From an uncultured Christensenella sp. (GTDB lineage: Bacteria; Bacillota; Clostridia; Christensenellales; UBA3700): a stretch of DNA of 64,000 bases. Below, piece after piece: positions 41,371 through 50,224 of the stretch. Made by a program: the position numbers and the translations under genes. The stretch covers positions 139,221-203,220 of the forward strand of contig CASERZ010000002.1 of the NCBI GenBank assembly GCA_949290515.1, in the 5' to 3' direction. Below the pieces are notes generated by a model. It was not told where the DNA came from, did no database searches, and was given only the letters and a program-made list of their open reading frames with translations. Each line of letters starts with the position of its first letter. Position 1 is the first letter of the stretch.

Positions 41371-41603
41371 TATCTTTCGATTATCTCTACAGATACTTTC
41401 TTGCTGTCCTTTCCGCTTCCTGCCTTGACAATCGTGCGGATAGCCTTGGCAATTCTGCCTTGCTTGCCGATTATCTTGCCTATTTCGTCCTTGTCAGCAT
41501 AGATATTGATTACGTTGATACCGTCCTCAACTTGCGACGAAACTTCGAAAGCGTCCTTATTGTCGACGAGCTCGCCGACGATAAATCTTACCAATTCTTC
41601 CAT
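41370..41603 (-). CDS. khpA: KH-domain RNA-binding protein KhpA
   Basis: A 77-residue single KH-domain protein (YlqC). The RNA-binding loop GKQG is in KIIGKQGRIAKAIRTIVKA. KhpA pairs with KhpB (Jag/EloR) to control cell length and RNA levels in some Firmicutes. It lies between rpsP and rimM, as usual. Confidence 0.95.
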   Translation of the reverse strand: MEELVRFIVGELVDNKDAFEVSSQVEDGINVINIYADKDEIGKIIGKQGRIAKAIRTIVKAGSGKDSKKVSVEIIER

Positions 41604-41615
41604 AAATCCTCTCGA

Positions 41616-41861
41616 TTACTTGATGATTTCCTGCTTCTTGAGAAGACCTCTTACGGTATCGGTGGGTTGTGCGCCTACGCCGAGCCAGTAGTTTGCCTTT
41701 TCGCTGTCGATTTTTACTTCAGCGGGTTGCTTGGTAGCGTCGTAGTAACCGATGTTGTCAAGATATTGTCCGTCTCTTGCCTTTCTGCTGTCGATAGCAA
41801 CGATACGGTAAAAAGGTGCCTTCTTTGCGCCCATTCTGGTAAGTCTGAGTTTTACTGCCAT
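41616..41861 (-). CDS. rpsP: Ribosomal protein S16
   Basis: A 30S assembly protein; 81 residues, normal length. The N-terminus [20 protein letters not shown] is characteristic. AAAGGAG precedes ATG 41861. It is followed by khpA and preceded by ffh after a 139-base gap that contains no gene. Confidence 0.97.
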   Translation of the reverse strand: MAVKLRLTRMGAKKAPFYRIVAIDSRKARDGQYLDNIGYYDATKQPAEVKIDSEKANYWLGVGAQPTDTVRGLLKKQEIIK

Positions 41862-42000
41862 AATATTTTTCTCCTTTGCTCCCTTACGGGTAAATTTTAT
41901 TTCGTTATTATTATATATTGATTAATAATTAATCTTTATATCGGATATATCGCGTTGTTGCGCCGCGCATCACGTCTTTGCATACCGCTTATTTTATGAT

Positions 42001-43329
42001 TCAGAAAGGAAATCTCATTCCTCTCATACCGCCCCTCTTTGTCATCTTCTGCATCATCTCCTGCGTCTGGGAGAATTGCTTGAGCAGAGAGTTGATATCC
42101 TGAACGGTAGTGCCGCTTCCTGCGGCAATCCTCTTTTTCTGCGACGACTTGATTATATCGGGATTTTGTCTTTCCTTGGGCGTCATCGACTGAATAATAG
42201 CCTTTGACTTGGCAATTTTGGTTTCGTCGACTTCCATATTCTTGCCGTTCAGCTTGCCCGCAAGTCCGGGTATCATAGAAAGCATCTGCGACATATCGCC
42301 CATATTCTTCATCTTGTCCATCTGCACGAGATAATCTTCGAGAGTAAAAGAATTGTTTTTCATCTTCTTTTGCATCTCGAGAGCTTCCTCTTCGCTGAAA
42401 GCCGCCTGTGCCTTTTCGATAAGCGTGAGCACGTCTCCCATACCGAGTATTCTCGATGCCATTCTGTCGGGATAGAATATCTCTATATCGCTGAGCTTTT
42501 CGCCTACGCCGCAAAACTTGATAGGCTTGCCCGTAACCGCTCTGATAGAGAGTGCCGCACCGCCCCTCGTATCGCCGTCGAGCTTGGTAAGCACCACGCC
42601 CGTAACGTCCATTACCTCGTTGAACTTGCTTGCTACGTTTACGGCGTCCTGACCTGTCATTGCGTCTACGACGAGCAATATTTCAGAGGGATTGAAAGAC
42701 TTTTTGAGCCCCTTGATTTCGTCCATAAGCTCTTCGTCTATATGCAGTCTTCCCGCGGTATCCACGATGAGGACGTCATTGCCGTTGTGCTCCGCCTCTT
42801 TGAGAGCTTCTTTGACTATTTTCTGAGGATTGATTTGTCCCTTTTCGAATACGGGTACGTTGGCGTTTTTACCTACTACCTGCAACTGTTTGATAGCCGC
42901 AGGACGGTATATGTCACACGCTACGAGCAAAGGATTTTTGCCCTGCTTTCTGAGCATAACAGCCAGCTTGCCGCACATAGTAGTCTTACCGCTACCCTGA
43001 AGTCCGCACATAAGGATTATCGTAGGGGGCTTGTCGGCAATATTGATTTTGCTGTGCGTGCCGCCCATAATTCTTATAAGCTCTTCGTTGACGACTTTAA
43101 TAACCTGCTGAGTAGGATTGAGTCCTTTGAGTATATCGTCGCCTACGGCTTTTTGACTTACGTTGTTGATAAATTCTTTGACAACGGTGAGATTTACGTC
43201 CGCCTCGAGAAGGGCTATACGTACTTCGCGCATTGCCTGCTTGACTTCGAGTTCGGTCAACTTACCTTTGTTTTTCAACTTGGAAAAGATATGATTGAGT
43301 TTTTCGCTGAGTCCGCTGAAAGCTCCCAT
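42001..43329 (-). CDS. ffh: Signal recognition particle protein Ffh
   Basis: Ffh binds SRP RNA and signal sequences to target membrane proteins. The 442-residue protein has the N domain, the G domain with GLQGSGKTTMCGKLA, DTAGRLH and TKLDGD, and a methionine-rich M domain ending GGMRGMRFPF. AAGGAGG precedes ATG 43329, 12 bases below ylxM. No SRP RNA gene is visible in this window. Confidence 0.97.
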   Translation of the reverse strand: MGAFSGLSEKLNHIFSKLKNKGKLTELEVKQAMREVRIALLEADVNLTVVKEFINNVSQKAVGDDILKGLNPTQQVIKVVNEELIRIMGGTHSKINIADKPPTIILMCGLQGSGKTTMCGKLAVMLRKQGKNPLLVACDIYRPAAIKQLQVVGKNANVPVFEKGQINPQKIVKEALKEAEHNGNDVLIVDTAGRLHIDEELMDEIKGLKKSFNPSEILLVVDAMTGQDAVNVASKFNEVMDVTGVVLTKLDGDTRGGAALSIRAVTGKPIKFCGVGEKLSDIEIFYPDRMASRILGMGDVLTLIEKAQAAFSEEEALEMQKKMKNNSFTLEDYLVQMDKMKNMGDMSQMLSMIPGLAGKLNGKNMEVDETKIAKSKAIIQSMTPKERQNPDIIKSSQKKRIAAGSGTTVQDINSLLKQFSQTQEMMQKMTKRGGMRGMRFPF

Positions 43330-43341
43330 TTTTCCTCCTTG

Positions 43342-43665
43342 CTATTCGACAAGTACGTCGATAGCCTCTTTTAGTTTTTGTCTTTGTGCGGGCGCGCTTT
43401 CTTCGATAACTTCTTCGATTAAAGCTTTTACCTTCTGCGTCTTTTTGACGAGAGCGAGTTTTTCTTCGTAAAACTGAAGCTGTTTTTCCGCTCTTTTCAA
43501 TGCGTCTCTAACTCCTTGCGGGGATATGTTGTGTTCTTCCGCGAGTTCGCTCAAAGACATATCGAGATTGTAATACCCGTCTATAAGTTCCCTCTGATAA
43601 TCTGTCAGAAGGCTACCGTAATAATCGTTGTACAGGCTTATAAACAGTTTTTCTCTCTTTTCCAT
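43342..43665 (-). CDS. ylxM: YlxM, SRP-associated regulator
   Basis: YlxM is a sigma-70 region 4-like helix-turn-helix protein that modulates SRP GTPase assembly in some Firmicutes. The 107-residue protein shows LTDYQRELIDGYYNLDMSLS and AEEHNISPQGVRDALKRAEKQL. No Shine-Dalgarno site precedes ATG 43665. The leader of about 45 bases holds AAATACTTTA twice. A promoter lies at 43708-43736, so ylxM heads the ffh unit. Confidence 0.92.
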   Translation of the reverse strand: MEKREKLFISLYNDYYGSLLTDYQRELIDGYYNLDMSLSELAEEHNISPQGVRDALKRAEKQLQFYEEKLALVKKTQKVKALIEEVIEESAPAQRQKLKEAIDVLVE

Positions 43666-43707
43666 AGCTATAAAGTATTTCTACTTGTTAAAGTATTTTG
43701 CCTTTAC

Positions 43708-43736
43708 ATACTAGCACGAAAGATTTTGCCTGTCAA
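43708..43736 (-). promoter_or_regulatory. Promoter of ylxM-ffh-rpsP-khpA-rimM
   Basis: TTGACA (43736-43731), 17 bases, TAGTAT (43713-43708) on the minus strand, with TGC just before the -10 box. Confidence 0.75.
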
Positions 43737-43772
43737 CAGTTTTTGCATCATAAAAATATTTTTATCGCGCCT

Positions 43773-43843
43773 GCATTTACCGCGAATGTCCGCAACTTAC
43801 GCAACGAAACTCGATACCGTCAAGGACATATTCGAGTAAATGC
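43773..43843. other. Large imperfect hairpin between ftsY and ylxM
   Basis: GCATTTACCGCGAATGTCC (43773-43791) and, inverted, GGACATATTCGAGTAAATGC (43824-43843) pair over about 18 of 20 positions around a 32-base loop. It lies between the ftsY stop and the ylxM promoter and has no T-run. It could be a REP-like palindrome, a small RNA or a transcription barrier. Confidence 0.5.
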
Positions 43844-43860
43844 GCAGATATTCTGTTTAA

Positions 43861-44754
43861 TCAAAAAAGTTCTTCAATAAAGAATTTTGCGTCGAATTCG
43901 AGCAAATCGTCGATACCCTCGCCCACGCCGATAAAGCATACGGGCAACTCTTTTTCTACCGAAATTGCAAATACTACTCCGCCCTTTGCCGTACCGTCGA
44001 GCTTGTTGAGGATAATACCGTCCATATCTATTATCTCGTCAAAAGCTTCTACCTGAGAAAGCGCGTTTTGTCCCGTCGTTGCGTCGATTACGATATACGT
44101 GCGGTAATCGCATTCGGGGAATTCTCTGCCTACTACCTTATTGATTTTGCCCAGCTCGTTCATAAGGTTTTTCTTATTCTGAAGTCTGCCCGCAGTATCA
44201 ATGAGAAGTACGTCCGTACCCTTTGCTTTGACTGACTTGATAGCATCGAAAACAACCGCAGCGGGGTCACTACCCTCTTCGTGTTTGATAATACGCACCT
44301 TTGCGCGCTCCGCCCATACTTCGAGCTGTTCGCTTGCCGCCGCTCTGAACGTGTCTGCCGCCGCAACTACTACGCTCTTGCCCTTGTTGACGAAATACTT
44401 GGCAAGTTTGCCTACGGCTGTGGTTTTACCTACGCCGTTTACGCCCGCTACGAGTATTACGAGAGGATAGGAATACTCCTGTATATCGTAATTGATAGCG
44501 TCAATCATTATGTTTTTGAGAAGCTGTTTTGCATCCTCGGGCTTTTTGATTTTTCTCTTGTAACATTCGTCCTTGAATTCTTCGAGAATCTGTTCGGTTG
44601 CCTCTACGCCGAGGTCGGACGAGATAAGAGTGTTTTCAAGGTCTTCGTAAAATTCTTCATCAAGTTCTCTTCCCGCAAAGAGTTGATACATCTTTTTGGA
44701 AAAAGCCTCTTTCGTACGCTTAAGTCCTGCGATTAGTTTTTCTAAAAATCCCAT
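43861..44754 (-). CDS. ftsY: SRP receptor FtsY
   Basis: The membrane-associated receptor for SRP. From ATG 44754 (MGFLEKLIAGLKRTKEAF) it has 297 residues: a short basic amphipathic start, the N domain, and the G domain with GVNGVGKTTAVGKLA, DTAGRLQ and NKLDGTAKGG. The long acidic A domain of E. coli FtsY is absent, as in most Firmicutes. GAAGGAG precedes this start; an in-frame start at 44802 is rejected. Confidence 0.96.
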   Translation of the reverse strand: MGFLEKLIAGLKRTKEAFSKKMYQLFAGRELDEEFYEDLENTLISSDLGVEATEQILEEFKDECYKRKIKKPEDAKQLLKNIMIDAINYDIQEYSYPLVILVAGVNGVGKTTAVGKLAKYFVNKGKSVVVAAADTFRAAASEQLEVWAERAKVRIIKHEEGSDPAAVVFDAIKSVKAKGTDVLLIDTAGRLQNKKNLMNELGKINKVVGREFPECDYRTYIVIDATTGQNALSQVEAFDEIIDMDGIILNKLDGTAKGGVVFAISVEKELPVCFIGVGEGIDDLLEFDAKFFIEELF

Positions 44755-44784
44755 AAATTCTCCTTCGGATTTAACCTTTAAGGC

Positions 44785-44802
44785 TTGCCGTATTGACGGC
44801 AA
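44785..44802. other. Short hairpin between smc and ftsY
   Basis: TTGCCGT (44785-44791) pairs with ACGGCAA (44796-44802) around a 4-base loop. The T-rich flank is on the plus strand only, so it is not a standard terminator for smc. The remaining bases between the genes show nothing else. Confidence 0.45.
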
Positions 44803-44880
44803 TTATTGTTTTGATTATTCTCGCACTTGTTTATTATAGACGCATAGGCAAAGTGCTAACCTCACGCGTCAAACGGTGCG

Positions 44881-47800
44881 TCAATCGTTTTTAGAGTGTT
44901 TGACTGCGTCGGCAAGGTTGACGGCAACAACTTTCGATACGCCCTTTTCCTGCATCGTTACGCCGTACAGTCTGTCCGCAAGTTCCATCGTAGGCTTACG
45001 GTGGGTGATGACGATAAACTGAGTTTCGTTGCTGAATCTCTTGAGATACTGCGCAAACAAACCTACGTTAGCATCGTCGAGTGCCGCCTCTATTTCGTCG
45101 AGTACGCAGAAAGGCATAGCCTTGAGTTTGAGTATGGCGAAGAGGATTGCTATTGCCGTAAGAGCCTTTTCTCCACCGCTCATCAGCGTAATGGACTGAA
45201 GCTTTTTGCCGGGCGGCTCCGCCATTATCTCTATACCTGCATCGAGCTCGGATTGTCCTTCTTCGGGAGGAAGAATTTCAAGTTTACCCGTACCGCCGCC
45301 GAAAAGTTCCTTGAATATGATTTCAAAGTTCTTGTTGATTTTCTCAAACTCCGTGGTAAACTGTTCGAGCATTTGTTTGGACAGCTGTTCGATAAGCTTT
45401 CTCAAATCGTCGGAAGTCTTTTCCAAATCCTCTATCTGCACCGAATATTCCTGATACATACCGTCGACTTCGCGGAAGTTTTCGATTGCGCTGATGTTGA
45501 CGTTGCCCATCTCCTTTTGCTCTCTCTGCAACTTCCTTATTTCCTGCTTGCACTCCTGATAATCGAAGTCTTCCATTCTCAAAGCGAGCGCGCCTTCGTA
45601 ATCGAGGTCGTATTCCTCTTTGATTTTATTTTGCAAAGCAAGCATATTTTCTTCGACTTTTTCAAGCTCGTTTTCACACTTGACTTTGTTTTCGTTGATA
45701 TATATCAAAGCCGAGCTTATGCTGTCTTTCTTTTCGACAAGCTCTTTGATTTTTTCGCTGAGCTTGACCTTGTATTCGTCGGCTTCCTTGATTTGTTTGC
45801 TGACCTCGTCAAGCTGCTTCTGATACTTTTCGGGAAGCTCTACGCTCTTGTCGTTGGTAAGTTTGAAAATAATATCCTCGAGGTTTCTGAGATTGTTTTT
45901 CTGGTCGGTCTTCTCTTCTTCGAGCGTGTTGACCTCGCTTTGCAATCTGTCTATGTTTTCCTTGAGATTTTCGAGATTCTGCTCGAGCGTGCTGCACTGT
46001 ACTCGCAAATTAGAGAGTTCCTCTCCCAGCTTGTCCTTCAATTGACTCTTGAGATCGAATTCCTCTTTAGTCTTGCTGGCTATGCTGTCTACGTTTTCTT
46101 TGAGAGCGTTGACGTCCTTGCCCTGTTCGCCCAAAATATTGAGCGCGTTTTCTATTGCGTCAAGCTGATTTTCATACTCGCTCTTACCCTTTTGTCTCTC
46201 TTGCATAGAGTTAAGGTTTTCCTGTATGCTCGCAAGCACTTTGTCGAGTTTTCCGTTTTCGGTGGCAATCTGTACCTGACTGTTGCGGATATCCTCGTCA
46301 TATCCCTCGAGCTGCTCCTGATAATCGGCAAGGTCTTCTTCTGCCGTCGAAAGAAGCTTTTCTATCTTCTGCTTTTCTACAGCGTAATCTTTAAGACGCT
46401 GTTCGTCTTCCGCAATAAGTCTTTCGTACGAAAGCACTCTCGCGCTCGAAGCCTTCTGCGAACCGCCGCTAATCGAACCTGTAGTACTCAGCACGTCGCC
46501 TTTCAATGTAACTATACGTACGGCATATCTGTACTTTCTCGCTATCAACGTAGCGTTGTCGATATTGTCTACTATAAGAGTACGCCCGAGCAACGAGGAA
46601 AATACGTTGTCGTATTTGGAGTCGTATTTTATGAGTTTGCTTGCGACGCCCAAACACCCCTGCTCTCTGAGGATAGAGGAAAATTCTCTCTCGAGTTCTC
46701 TGGGCTTTACGCTGGTAAGCGGCAGGAAGGTAAGTCGTCCGTACTGTCTTTCTCTCAGATATGCGATTACGTACTTTGCGTCCTCTTCGTTGGAAACGAC
46801 TACGTTCTGAAGCGACGCACCCAAAGCCGTCTCTATCGCCGTCTCGTAATCCTTAGGTACGTTGACGAGGTCGGATACAACGCCGAGTATTCTCGATTTG
46901 AGTTCGCGGTTGAGTTCGGCGTCTCCCATAAGCGACCTTAAAGTAAAGTTGCCGTACTCGCGTCTTAAGCTCTTGTTGGTTTCAAGACGCTGTCTTGCGA
47001 CAGACATATCCGCATTGAGTTCGCTCGCGCGGCTTCTCGCTCTGTCCTGTTCCTCCTGAAGCTGGCGGATTTCGCTCATAACTTCGTTACGGCTTATGAC
47101 AAGTCTGTTGAGGTCGTTTTTCATATTGACGAGATTTTTCTCGTGCTCGCGCTTTGTCTCCTCATAAGTCTTTATCGCATTGTCATAACTGTCTATCTCG
47201 GAGTTAAGTTCGGCAATACGCGTGAGAATAAATTCTCTCTGCGTGGTAAACTTACTTATATCGACCTTTGTTTCGCCCTCTTTCTGAAGTGCGTTGAGCA
47301 AGTCCTGATTAGCACTCTTTATCTTCTGGTCTCTGTCGACTATTTCGTTGACGAGCGCTATGTAATTATTGTTGCACTCCGCGTATTTCTTGTCGGACGC
47401 CTTTTTGTCTTCGGCAGTCATATTGTACTGCTCTTTAAGAGTTTTGAGCTCTCTGTTTTTTTCTTCGAGAGTTTTCTCGCTCTGCGTAAGCCTTTGCAGG
47501 CACTGGGATTTCTGCTCTTGCAGGTTGTTTACTCTCTCCTGCATAGTCAGTCCCTGACCTCTTATGTTTTCGGCTTTTACGGCTATATCGGTACGCTTGT
47601 CCCTCAGCTTGGTGAGCATAACGTCGATATTGTTTAGCTCCATATTCTTGAGGTCGTATTCTCTGTTGTTGTTGTCGGCCTCTATACTCTTTGCCTCCAG
47701 CTCTTGCGTAAAGCCTTCGAGTCTTGTCCTGATTTTTACTTTGACACTCTCGTGGTTTTCAAACTGATATACGTATTCGTTTGCTTCGAGCACCTTGAGT

Positions 47801-48462
47801 CTGTCTCTCGTCTCGAGATATTTACGCGCGTCTCTGCTCTGCCTTTCTAGCAAATTACGCTGTCCTTCGAGCGAATCTTTGGCAATACGTATTTTTTCTA
47901 TATTGTCATCGGTAGAAGCGAGTTTTTTCTCCGCTTCGATTTTGTTCTTTTTATAGGTTAATATACCTGCCGCATCCTCGAATATATTACGTCTGTTTTC
48001 GGGCTTTGCGTTGATAATTTCGTCGATACGACCCTGTCCTACTATGCTGTAACCGTCTCTGCCGAGACCCGTATCTCTTATAAGCGCCTGTATGTCTTTC
48101 AGACGGCAAGGCGTGTTGTTGATGAGATAATTGCTTTCGCCCGAGCGGTAAAGCTTTCTCGTAATAACGACTTCGTCGAGGTCGATATCGAATATGCGGG
48201 TAGTATTGTCAAAGGTGAGCGAAACCTCGCAGAAAGAGAGCTGTTTTCTGATAGACGTACCGTTGAAGATAACGTCCTGCATACTCTTACCTCTGAGGTT
48301 TTTCGCGCTTTGCTCGCCGAGTACCCAGCGTATAGCGTCGGATACGTTGCTCTTTCCGCAGCCGTTAGGACCGACGATAGCCGTAATACCCTCGTTGAGT
48401 GGCACCTCTATTTTGTCCGCAAAGGATTTGAAGCCAAAGGCTTCCATCTTTTTAAACTTCAT
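44881..48462 (-). CDS. smc: Chromosome partition protein Smc
   Basis: The condensin ATPase that organises and segregates the chromosome with ScpAB. The 1193-residue protein has Walker A GPNGCGKSNVSDAIRW near the N-terminus and two long coiled coils. The hinge around residues 510-660 contains LRERQYGRLTFLPL and TGSISGG. The C-terminal head has the signature LMSGGEKALTAIA and Walker B FCVLDEIEAALDDAN. ATG 48462 follows GAGGAATT and its own promoter. It lies in rnc-smc-ftsY order, with one plus-strand gene inserted after rnc. Confidence 0.97.
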   Translation of the reverse strand: MKFKKMEAFGFKSFADKIEVPLNEGITAIVGPNGCGKSNVSDAIRWVLGEQSAKNLRGKSMQDVIFNGTSIRKQLSFCEVSLTFDNTTRIFDIDLDEVVITRKLYRSGESNYLINNTPCRLKDIQALIRDTGLGRDGYSIVGQGRIDEIINAKPENRRNIFEDAAGILTYKKNKIEAEKKLASTDDNIEKIRIAKDSLEGQRNLLERQSRDARKYLETRDRLKVLEANEYVYQFENHESVKVKIRTRLEGFTQELEAKSIEADNNNREYDLKNMELNNIDVMLTKLRDKRTDIAVKAENIRGQGLTMQERVNNLQEQKSQCLQRLTQSEKTLEEKNRELKTLKEQYNMTAEDKKASDKKYAECNNNYIALVNEIVDRDQKIKSANQDLLNALQKEGETKVDISKFTTQREFILTRIAELNSEIDSYDNAIKTYEETKREHEKNLVNMKNDLNRLVISRNEVMSEIRQLQEEQDRARSRASELNADMSVARQRLETNKSLRREYGNFTLRSLMGDAELNRELKSRILGVVSDLVNVPKDYETAIETALGASLQNVVVSNEEDAKYVIAYLRERQYGRLTFLPLTSVKPRELEREFSSILREQGCLGVASKLIKYDSKYDNVFSSLLGRTLIVDNIDNATLIARKYRYAVRIVTLKGDVLSTTGSISGGSQKASSARVLSYERLIAEDEQRLKDYAVEKQKIEKLLSTAEEDLADYQEQLEGYDEDIRNSQVQIATENGKLDKVLASIQENLNSMQERQKGKSEYENQLDAIENALNILGEQGKDVNALKENVDSIASKTKEEFDLKSQLKDKLGEELSNLRVQCSTLEQNLENLKENIDRLQSEVNTLEEEKTDQKNNLRNLEDIIFKLTNDKSVELPEKYQKQLDEVSKQIKEADEYKVKLSEKIKELVEKKDSISSALIYINENKVKCENELEKVEENMLALQNKIKEEYDLDYEGALALRMEDFDYQECKQEIRKLQREQKEMGNVNISAIENFREVDGMYQEYSVQIEDLEKTSDDLRKLIEQLSKQMLEQFTTEFEKINKNFEIIFKELFGGGTGKLEILPPEEGQSELDAGIEIMAEPPGKKLQSITLMSGGEKALTAIAILFAILKLKAMPFCVLDEIEAALDDANVGLFAQYLKRFSNETQFIVITHRKPTMELADRLYGVTMQEKGVSKVVAVNLADAVKHSKND

Positions 48463-48507
48463 AATTCCTCACTTAAAAAGCATAAAATAATGCTATTTTA
48501 CTAATAA

Positions 48508-48536
48508 ATTATACCATAAAGCAAGGGCTTTTGCAA
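48508..48536 (-). promoter_or_regulatory. Promoter of smc-ftsY
   Basis: TTGCAA (48536-48531), 17 bases, TATAAT (48513-48508) on the minus strand, with TGG before the -10 (extended). An inverted repeat AAAAGCAT/ATGCTaTTTT lies in the leader. Confidence 0.72.
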
Positions 48537-48829
48537 TAGTTATTTATAATATTATAATAATTATTAAAACCGCTTAATTTTTTATCCGAATATGCGGTTA
48601 TGACTAATCGGTTTTGACTAATTCCAGCATACGGCAAATTTACCCTCAACTTCATTCCGATACCTATATCCGCACCGAATAAAGCTCCTGCGTATTAGCA
48701 AGAGAAGTTCACTTTCGCAGGTCAAAAAACTTATTTTGTGATATATAGAAATTTTTTGAGCATTATCGCTTAAAATCGCAATATTTTTTGTGAAATATTT
48801 GTAATATTCTGTCTTTTGGACATATTGTA
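48537..48829. other. Intergenic stretch upstream of smc
   Basis: About 290 AT-rich bases between the divergent smc and Lys/Ala-rich protein promoters. No gene with a credible start and ribosome site was found on either strand, and no strong hairpin. Confidence 0.5.
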
Positions 48830-48856
48830 TTGACAATATTTATACTTTAGTATAAA
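48830..48856 (+). promoter_or_regulatory. Promoter of the Lys/Ala-rich protein gene
   Basis: TTGACA (48830-48835) and TATAAA (48851-48856) on the plus strand. The 15-base spacing is slightly short, so confidence is moderate. Confidence 0.5.
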
Positions 48857-48886
48857 CTGTAGTTGAAAATATTTGGAGGTGTGACT

Positions 48887-49435
48887 ATGATAAGCAAAAA
48901 GCAACAAGAACTCGACTTGAGAAAATGGTATGACAGCGAAGCTGCAGGTCACGACAAGTGCGGTTCTTACGATTATTGCGCTTACTGTAACAACGAAATA
49001 GAAAACCCTTGCGACAAAGCATACGAAGCAATGATAGCTAGTCAAAAAGCAATAGCTGCCGCTGAGGTAGCCGAAGAAGTAAAGGAAGAAGCTAAGCCTG
49101 TCGCAAAGAAGACCCCTGCTAAAAAGGCTTCGGCAACTACGGCTAAAAAACCCGCCGCTAAGAAAACCGCCGCTAAGAAAACCGCTACAAAAAAAGCTCC
49201 CGCTAAAAAGGAAGAGGAAACTTTGAAAGCCACTGCGGTAGTAGTACCCGAAAGCGCGGAGAAAAAGACCGCGGCAAAGAAAACTGCGACCAAGAAGACC
49301 GCTTCTACGGCTAAGAAAACCGCCGAAGGCGCAGAGAAAAAGCCCGCTGCTAAAAAGACTGCAAGCACGACTAAAAAAGCTACTTCCGCAACGGCAAAAA
49401 AGACTACCGCTAAAAAGAGCGAAAAAGCAGAATAA
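48887..49435 (+). CDS. Cys-motif protein with histone H1-like Lys/Ala tail
   Basis: A 182-residue protein from ATG 48887, preceded by GGAGGTG. Residues 1-50 form a small domain with H22, C25, C31, C34 and C42 (HDKCGSYDYCAYCNNEIENPC, in parts), a possible zinc site. Residues 60-182 are a low-complexity tail of AAKKT, TTAKK and PAKK repeats like histone H1 and bacterial HU-tail or AlgP proteins. The tail should bind DNA or RNA non-specifically, so a nucleoid-associated role is likely but not shown. It is a lone plus-strand gene between rnc and smc. Confidence 0.8.
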   Translation: MISKKQQELDLRKWYDSEAAGHDKCGSYDYCAYCNNEIENPCDKAYEAMIASQKAIAAAEVAEEVKEEAKPVAKKTPAKKASATTAKKPAAKKTAAKKTATKKAPAKKEEETLKATAVVVPESAEKKTAAKKTATKKTASTAKKTAEGAEKKPAAKKTASTTKKATSATAKKTTAKKSEKAE

Positions 49436-49466
49436 TATTTTTACAAAAAACAATTATTACAAAAAT

Positions 49467-49496
49467 AAAAAAAGACAGCTTGAGCTGTCTTTTTTT
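49467..49496. terminator. Bidirectional terminator
   Basis: AAAAAAAGACAGCT (49467-49480) pairs perfectly with AGCTGTCTTTTTTT (49483-49496). It serves the Lys/Ala-rich gene on the plus strand and rnc on the minus strand. Confidence 0.93.
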
Positions 49497-49577
49497 AGCG
49501 CAATTTCATATATGCGAATAAAGGTAAAAAATTTTGCTTTAATCGCTCTCAAACTCCCAAAACTTTCAGCGACTGCT

Positions 49578-50219
49578 TTATTTGAGTTTTTTGTTGTCGA
49601 GAGCAATTTTCGCACACTTTTGCTCGGCGTGCTTTTTACTGTCGCCTTTTGCCTTTGCGACAAAGTTTCCGTCTATATACAACCCCATCTCGAAAGTCGG
49701 CGCGTGCTCGGGTCCCGTCTTTGACAGCTCCTCAAACCTTACTCTGTCTGAGAATTTCTCCAGCAGTTTGGATTTGTAATCCATATTGTAATTCTTATGC
49801 GCGTTGTCCAAAAGGTTTGCCAGATGGCTTACTACGTATTCTCTGGCACATTCCATACCGCCGTCCAGATATATAGCGCCGCACAGCGATTCGAATACGT
49901 CCGAATAAGTCTTCTGACTGACTGTACCGTAGCCTACGCGAAGATATCCGACATATCCTCTTTCTTTTACAATCTCCCCCAAAGGCTGAGATGAAACTAT
50001 CGCGCCGCGCATCTTTGTAAGCACTCCTTCGTCGGCGTGCGGATAGCGGGAATACAATTCGTCGGCAACCACAAAATCGACTATGCTGTCCCCCAGATAC
50101 TCTAGACGCTGATAATCCTCTTCTCCGTATTTATGCGAATACGAAGAATGCGTAAGTGCCATTTCCAAAAGACTTTTATCTTTAAAACGGTAGCCTATCA
50201 ATTCCTGTATATCTTTCAT
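49578..50219 (-). CDS. rnc: Ribonuclease III
   Basis: Cleaves double-stranded RNA in rRNA processing and regulation. The 213-residue protein has the signature RLEYLGDSIVDFVVADELY, the catalytic GAIYLDGG and a C-terminal dsRNA-binding domain (YKSKLLEKFSD to the end). It lies 5 bases below plsX; acpP, fabD and fabG, often between plsX and rnc, are not here. Confidence 0.96.
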   Translation of the reverse strand: MKDIQELIGYRFKDKSLLEMALTHSSYSHKYGEEDYQRLEYLGDSIVDFVVADELYSRYPHADEGVLTKMRGAIVSSQPLGEIVKERGYVGYLRVGYGTVSQKTYSDVFESLCGAIYLDGGMECAREYVVSHLANLLDNAHKNYNMDYKSKLLEKFSDRVRFEELSKTGPEHAPTFEMGLYIDGNFVAKAKGDSKKHAEQKCAKIALDNKKLK

Positions 50220-50224
50220 ATCGT

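Noticed and set aside
44896-46941. A 681-residue plus-strand open frame opposite smc
   Set aside because: It mirrors the coiled-coil codons of smc; composition (Leu/Phe/Val repeats) and absence of a start signal mark it as a shadow.
48770-49453. A minus-strand frame rich in Gly, Phe, Ser and Cys opposite the Lys/Ala-rich protein
   Set aside because: It is the antisense of AAG/GCT repeats. The plus strand has the GGAGG site, promoter and terminator.
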